Assembly: GCA_903898975.1 (NCBI GenBank) | Contig: CAIUHT010001026.1 | Coordinates: 1 to 7,140, forward strand | Direction of reading: 5' to 3' | DNA from: an uncultured Planctomycetaceae bacterium | GTDB taxonomy: Bacteria > Planctomycetota > Planctomycetia > Planctomycetales > Planctomycetaceae | DNA length: 7,140 bases | Shown: in pieces, positions 4,730-7,140 of the stretch | How positions within the stretch are numbered: the first letter of the stretch is position 1 | How the letters are laid out: every line of letters begins with the position of its first letter | Position numbers and translations under genes: made by a program | The notes under the pieces: generated by a model | Told to the model about the DNA's origin: nothing | The model's input: the letters and a program-made list of their open reading frames with translations, nothing else | Database searches by the model: none

Positions 4730-5980
4730 TCAGCCAATGCGGGCCAGTTCACCCAGCACGCGGTCGACCTCGGCGGGGGTGTTGTAGTGCAGCAGTCCAA
4801 TCCGCAGGGTGCCGTGCGGCTCGAGCCCGGCGGCCTCGCTGAAGCCCAGCGCGTAGTGGTTCCCCGCCCAGGCGTAGCAGCCCGCCTCGGCCAGTTGCGT
4901 GGCCAGCTGCGCGGGGGTCTGCGTGGTGTGCGTGAGCGAGAAGGTCGGTACCCGCTCGGCGACGCGGGCCGGGTCGGTGATGCCCCACACGCGATACTGC
5001 GGCAGGCGCGCCAGGCCCGCCAGCATCTGCAGCGAGAGGTCCTGCTCGTAGGCTTGAATGGCTCGCAGCGCGGCCAGCAACGCCTCCCGTCGGTTGGACG
5101 CGGCAGGCTGCACGCGACGTCCCAGGTCGTTGAGGTAGTCGATGCTCGCGAGGGCCCCGGCGATCCCCTCGTGGCACGCGGTCCCTGTCATCCAGCGTCC
5201 GGGGAGCGTGTTGGTGGCGACCCGCAGCTTGTACGGAGCCAGGCTCTCGAGCAGTTCCCGCCGACCGTACAGCACCCCCAGGTGCGGACCGAAAAACTTG
5301 TACGCCGAACAGACCAGGAAATCGGCCCCAAGGTCCACCACGTCGAGCGGGGCGTGCGGGGCGTAATGGACGGCGTCGAGATACGTGAGCGCCCCGACTT
5401 CGTGGGCGGCCGCCACCATTTCGGCGACCGGGTTCACGGTGCCCGTCATGTTCGAGGCCAGCCCCACGGCGACCAGCCGGGTCCGGGGCGACAGCATTTC
5501 GTGGAATTGAGCGAGGTCAAGCGTGCCATCGGCCAGCCGGACCGGAACCTTGTGAACCACCACTCCCGCGTCGGTCGCCGCCTGCTGCCACGGTCCGACA
5601 TTGGCCTCGTGGTCGAGCCAGGTGACGACAATCTCATCCCCCGGGAGCCACGACCGGGCGAGGGCCCGGCTGACCGCGAACGTCAGCGTGGTCATGTTCG
5701 CCCCGAACGCGATCGTCCCGGGGTCGGGACTCCCCACGAAGTCGGCGAGAGCCTGGTGGCCGGCGTCGAGAATCGCATCACTCGCCCGGCTCACCTCAAA
5801 CAGCCCGCCATGCTGCGAGTTGGTGTGCAACAGGTACTGGCGGACCGCATCGCCCACCCGGGCGGGAACCTGGCTCCCCGCGGGACCGTCAAAGAAAGCG
5901 ACGGGGGCACCCTGTTGGCGATGGGCGAGTCCGGGAAACTCACCCCGAATCCAGTCGAGATCCAATCGATTGGCAGACAT
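4730..5980 (-). CDS. Class V PLP aminotransferase, VC1184-type 'cysteine desulfurase-like' protein
   Basis: A 416-residue fold-type I PLP enzyme of the class V aminotransferase family (PF00266). It best fits the VC1184 group that databases name cysteine desulfurase-like. Visible motifs: FFDGPAGSQVP (29-39), the LDHEAN loop with His124 expected to stack on PLP, SNMTG (176-180), YLDAVHYAPHAPLDV (200-214) with Asp202 for the pyridine nitrogen, and CSAYKFFGPH (224-233) with Lys228 as the Schiff-base lysine. The C-terminal RIGLLHYNTPAEVDR is also typical. In true cysteine desulfurases a loop of the form RxGHHCAQ carries the catalytic Cys; here the matching loop is WAGNHYAL and position 376 is Tyr. 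Sulfur mobilisation from cysteine is therefore doubtful, and a lyase or aminotransferase reaction on another amino acid is more likely. No signal peptide, so cytoplasmic. ATG 5980 gives a normal family N-terminus (NRLDLDWIRGEFPGL); a GTG at 6049 would add 23 residues. No strong Shine-Dalgarno is seen. No suf or isc genes are nearby. Confidence 0.92.
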   Translation of the reverse strand: MSANRLDLDWIRGEFPGLAHRQQGAPVAFFDGPAGSQVPARVGDAVRQYLLHTNSQHGGLFEVSRASDAILDAGHQALADFVGSPDPGTIAFGANMTTLTFAVSRALARSWLPGDEIVVTWLDHEANVGPWQQAATDAGVVVHKVPVRLADGTLDLAQFHEMLSPRTRLVAVGLASNMTGTVNPVAEMVAAAHEVGALTYLDAVHYAPHAPLDVVDLGADFLVCSAYKFFGPHLGVLYGRRELLESLAPYKLRVATNTLPGRWMTGTACHEGIAGALASIDYLNDLGRRVQPAASNRREALLAALRAIQAYEQDLSLQMLAGLARLPQYRVWGITDPARVAERVPTFSLTHTTQTPAQLATQLAEAGCYAWAGNHYALGFSEAAGLEPHGTLRIGLLHYNTPAEVDRVLGELARIG

Positions 5981-6436
5981 GCGATGCAGGTGTGTCAGGA
6001 AGAACGGGAATCCCGTTCCAGTTGGAGAACCGCCACGGTCGGGCCACACAACAGCACCGACACGGGGCGGGATTGTAGCCCTCCCCCATGGGAAAGCGTG
6101 TGGTCCCGCAGGTCAATTTTTGCCCATCGTGCGAACCGGACCGCCACCCAGCCAGAGATTCTCGCACAGACTTGACGAGACCTCCCTCCGGCAGGATGGC
6201 TCAAAACACTCCGGGTGGGGGCCGATCCGGGTTGTGATTCGAGCCTGTCCTTTAAGGAATCCGGGTCGTGTCAGGCAGGGCGCTCAGCCCCGGATCTAAT
6301 CACTGCCAAGGCGGTTGCCTGGAAATGAGGACTGCCACTTGCGGAATCGTTCCAGAGACTGTCGTCCCGGGACTCTCGTCCGCAGACGCTGGTCCACCAG
6401 AGTGACATTGGGGCGGTCGCATTCCGCGTTGGGCGC
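5981..6436. other. Intergenic region between PDZ gene stop and aminotransferase start
   Basis: This 456-bp region has no supportable gene. It contains repeated ATCCGGGTyGTG elements (6225-6236 and 6259-6270), an 8-bp palindrome CCCATGGG (6085-6092), a 10-bp palindrome GTCCCGGGAC (6364-6373) and a TACAAT hexamer on the minus strand (6077-6072). That hexamer lacks a -35 at usual spacing. No T-tracted terminator for the PDZ gene was found. The promoter for the aminotransferase presumably lies here, but I cannot place it. Confidence 0.5.
6210..6270. repeat. Spaced direct repeats containing TCCGGGT
   Basis: TCCGGGT occurs at 6210-6216, 6226-6232 and 6260-6266. The last two extend to a 12-bp match, ATCCGGGTTGTG against ATCCGGGTCGTG, with one difference and starts 34 bp apart. 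They lie in non-coding DNA upstream of the aminotransferase. Operator-like repeats are possible, but short GC-rich repeats also arise by chance. Confidence 0.4.
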
Positions 6437-7140
6437 TTACTCGAACTCACCCAACTCGAGTTCGAGTGTCCGCGCGGTCTCGTTGCGGAGGATGTCGAGG
6501 GTGATCTTCGTCCCCGGCTTCAGCTCGCGGGTAATCTCCACCAGCTTTTCGAAGCCATCGAGTTCGATGCCGTTGTACTGGCGGATCACATCGCCCAGCT
6601 TGAGGCCCGCTTTCTCGGCAGGTGAGCCCTCTTCAATGCCGCCCACCACGCACCCCTCTTCCTGCGACTGCCCCACAATGCCCACCATGGCGTCGCCCCG
6701 GGGCTGAATCTGAAACGTCGGGCCCATCTGCCGGCGGAGTTTCTCGAGCGCCTGCGGTGTGACCGGTGCGCTGCGGGTCACGTACAGCGTTTCAAGCCGG
6801 CCAATTCGAGTCAGCAGCACCAGGTCGGCGTCGGTCCCCTTCCAGTGCCGGTTGAGCACCGCCTGCGGGGGCCGGGCGTCGAGACCGGCGTTGTTGAACT
6901 GCACGAGGTTCGACATCCGCGACTTCTTCATGCGGCCCCCCAGTTCTTCAAACCGCCGCATCGCATGCCGGGTGCGGGCGTCGCCCAGGCGGTCCAGTTC
7001 GGCGACCGCCCGGCGGGCAATGCCCCGCTGCCGTTCGGAAGCGAGCCGTTCGAGCGATTCCTGCACCCGCTCGAATGTCGCCAGGTCACTTGTCTGCCCA
7101 ACCGAGCCCAGCGCCCGCACTGCCCGGGCCGCCTGTTCCA
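6437..7140 (-). CDS. PDZ-domain protein with helical and LRR-like regions, C-terminal part
   Basis: The frame ends at TAA 6437-6439 and stays open to the right edge, so the N-terminus lies outside; about 233 residues are visible. The first 70 or so are charged and helical (ERVQESLERLASERQRG, ARRAVAELDRLGDARTRH), possibly HEAT-like. Next comes a leucine-rich-repeat-like stretch (DADLVLLTRIGRLETLYV, then VTPQALEKLRRQMG). The last 85 residues are a PDZ domain: VGIVGQ, GCVVGGIEEGSPAEKAGL, KLGDVIRQYNG, FEKLVEITRELKPGTKITL, DILRNETARTLELEL. PDZ domains of this GSPAEKAGLKLGD type bind protein C-termini or extended peptides and are common in HtrA and site-2 proteases. Here no protease catalytic motif is visible in the sequenced part, and the PDZ domain is terminal, so an adaptor or scaffold role is possible; a protease domain upstream cannot be excluded. 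The GTG at 7120 is not a convincing start, because the same helical character continues past it to the edge. Confidence 0.87.
   Translation of the reverse strand, partial: EQAARAVRALGSVGQTSDLATFERVQESLERLASERQRGIARRAVAELDRLGDARTRHAMRRFEELGGRMKKSRMSNLVQFNNAGLDARPPQAVLNRHWKGTDADLVLLTRIGRLETLYVTRSAPVTPQALEKLRRQMGPTFQIQPRGDAMVGIVGQSQEEGCVVGGIEEGSPAEKAGLKLGDVIRQYNGIELDGFEKLVEITRELKPGTKITLDILRNETARTLELELGEFE

Noticed and set aside
6072..6116. TACAAT and TTGACC hexamers on the minus strand upstream of the aminotransferase
   Set aside because: They are 33 bp apart, so they cannot be one sigma-70 type promoter, and nothing resembling a -35 lies 17 bp from TACAAT.
4598..6175. A 525-codon open frame on the plus strand
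   Set aside because: It is codon-aligned antisense to the aminotransferase gene and open for the same compositional reason; the minus-strand protein has clear PLP enzyme motifs.
6360..6410. GTCCCGGGAC palindrome and nearby CTGGTCCACCAG as a terminator for the PDZ gene
   Set aside because: Loops are too small or stems too short, and there is no T-tract in the minus-strand direction.

Overview
This GC-rich window looks like chromosomal DNA of a planctomycete (Planctomycetota). The reasoning rests on gene content: a PEP-CTERM sorted surface protein, an exported DUF1080/3-keto-disaccharide hydrolase, a TAT-exported hydroxypyruvate-isomerase-like TIM barrel, and a PDZ protein with a leucine-rich-repeat-like stretch. 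These families are characteristically common together in that phylum and its relatives. No RNA gene, insertion sequence, CRISPR array or phage gene is visible.

Layout. At the left edge the 3' end of a plus-strand PEP-CTERM protein gene finishes at 300 and is followed by a strong intrinsic terminator (364-402). Everything else is on the minus strand. Read in transcription order from right to left: (1) the C-terminal part of a helical / LRR-like / PDZ protein (6437 to beyond the right edge); (2) a class V PLP aminotransferase of the VC1184 'cysteine desulfurase-like' family (4730-5980); (3) a TAT-exported sugar isomerase-like TIM barrel (3486-4394); (4) an unrecognised small protein with two blocks of 15-bp in-frame repeats (2896-3354); (5) an exported isoaspartyl peptidase / type III asparaginase (1729-2772); (6) an exported 3-keto-disaccharide hydrolase-domain protein (604-1608).

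The last four genes have gaps of only 120-131 bp with no convincing terminator between them, so they may be one transcription unit. Three of the four carry export signals, which suggests hydrolysis of sugar- and isoaspartyl-containing material outside the cytoplasm. That joint role is inference. The aminotransferase and the PDZ gene are separated from them and from each other by 335 and 456 bp and need not belong to the unit.

Most of the window is ordinary for its phylum. The items most worth a second look are the small repeat-bearing protein, the replacement of the cysteine desulfurase catalytic Cys by Tyr in the aminotransferase, and the exported hydrolase/isomerase/peptidase cluster. I do not see convincing evidence of a wholly new system.
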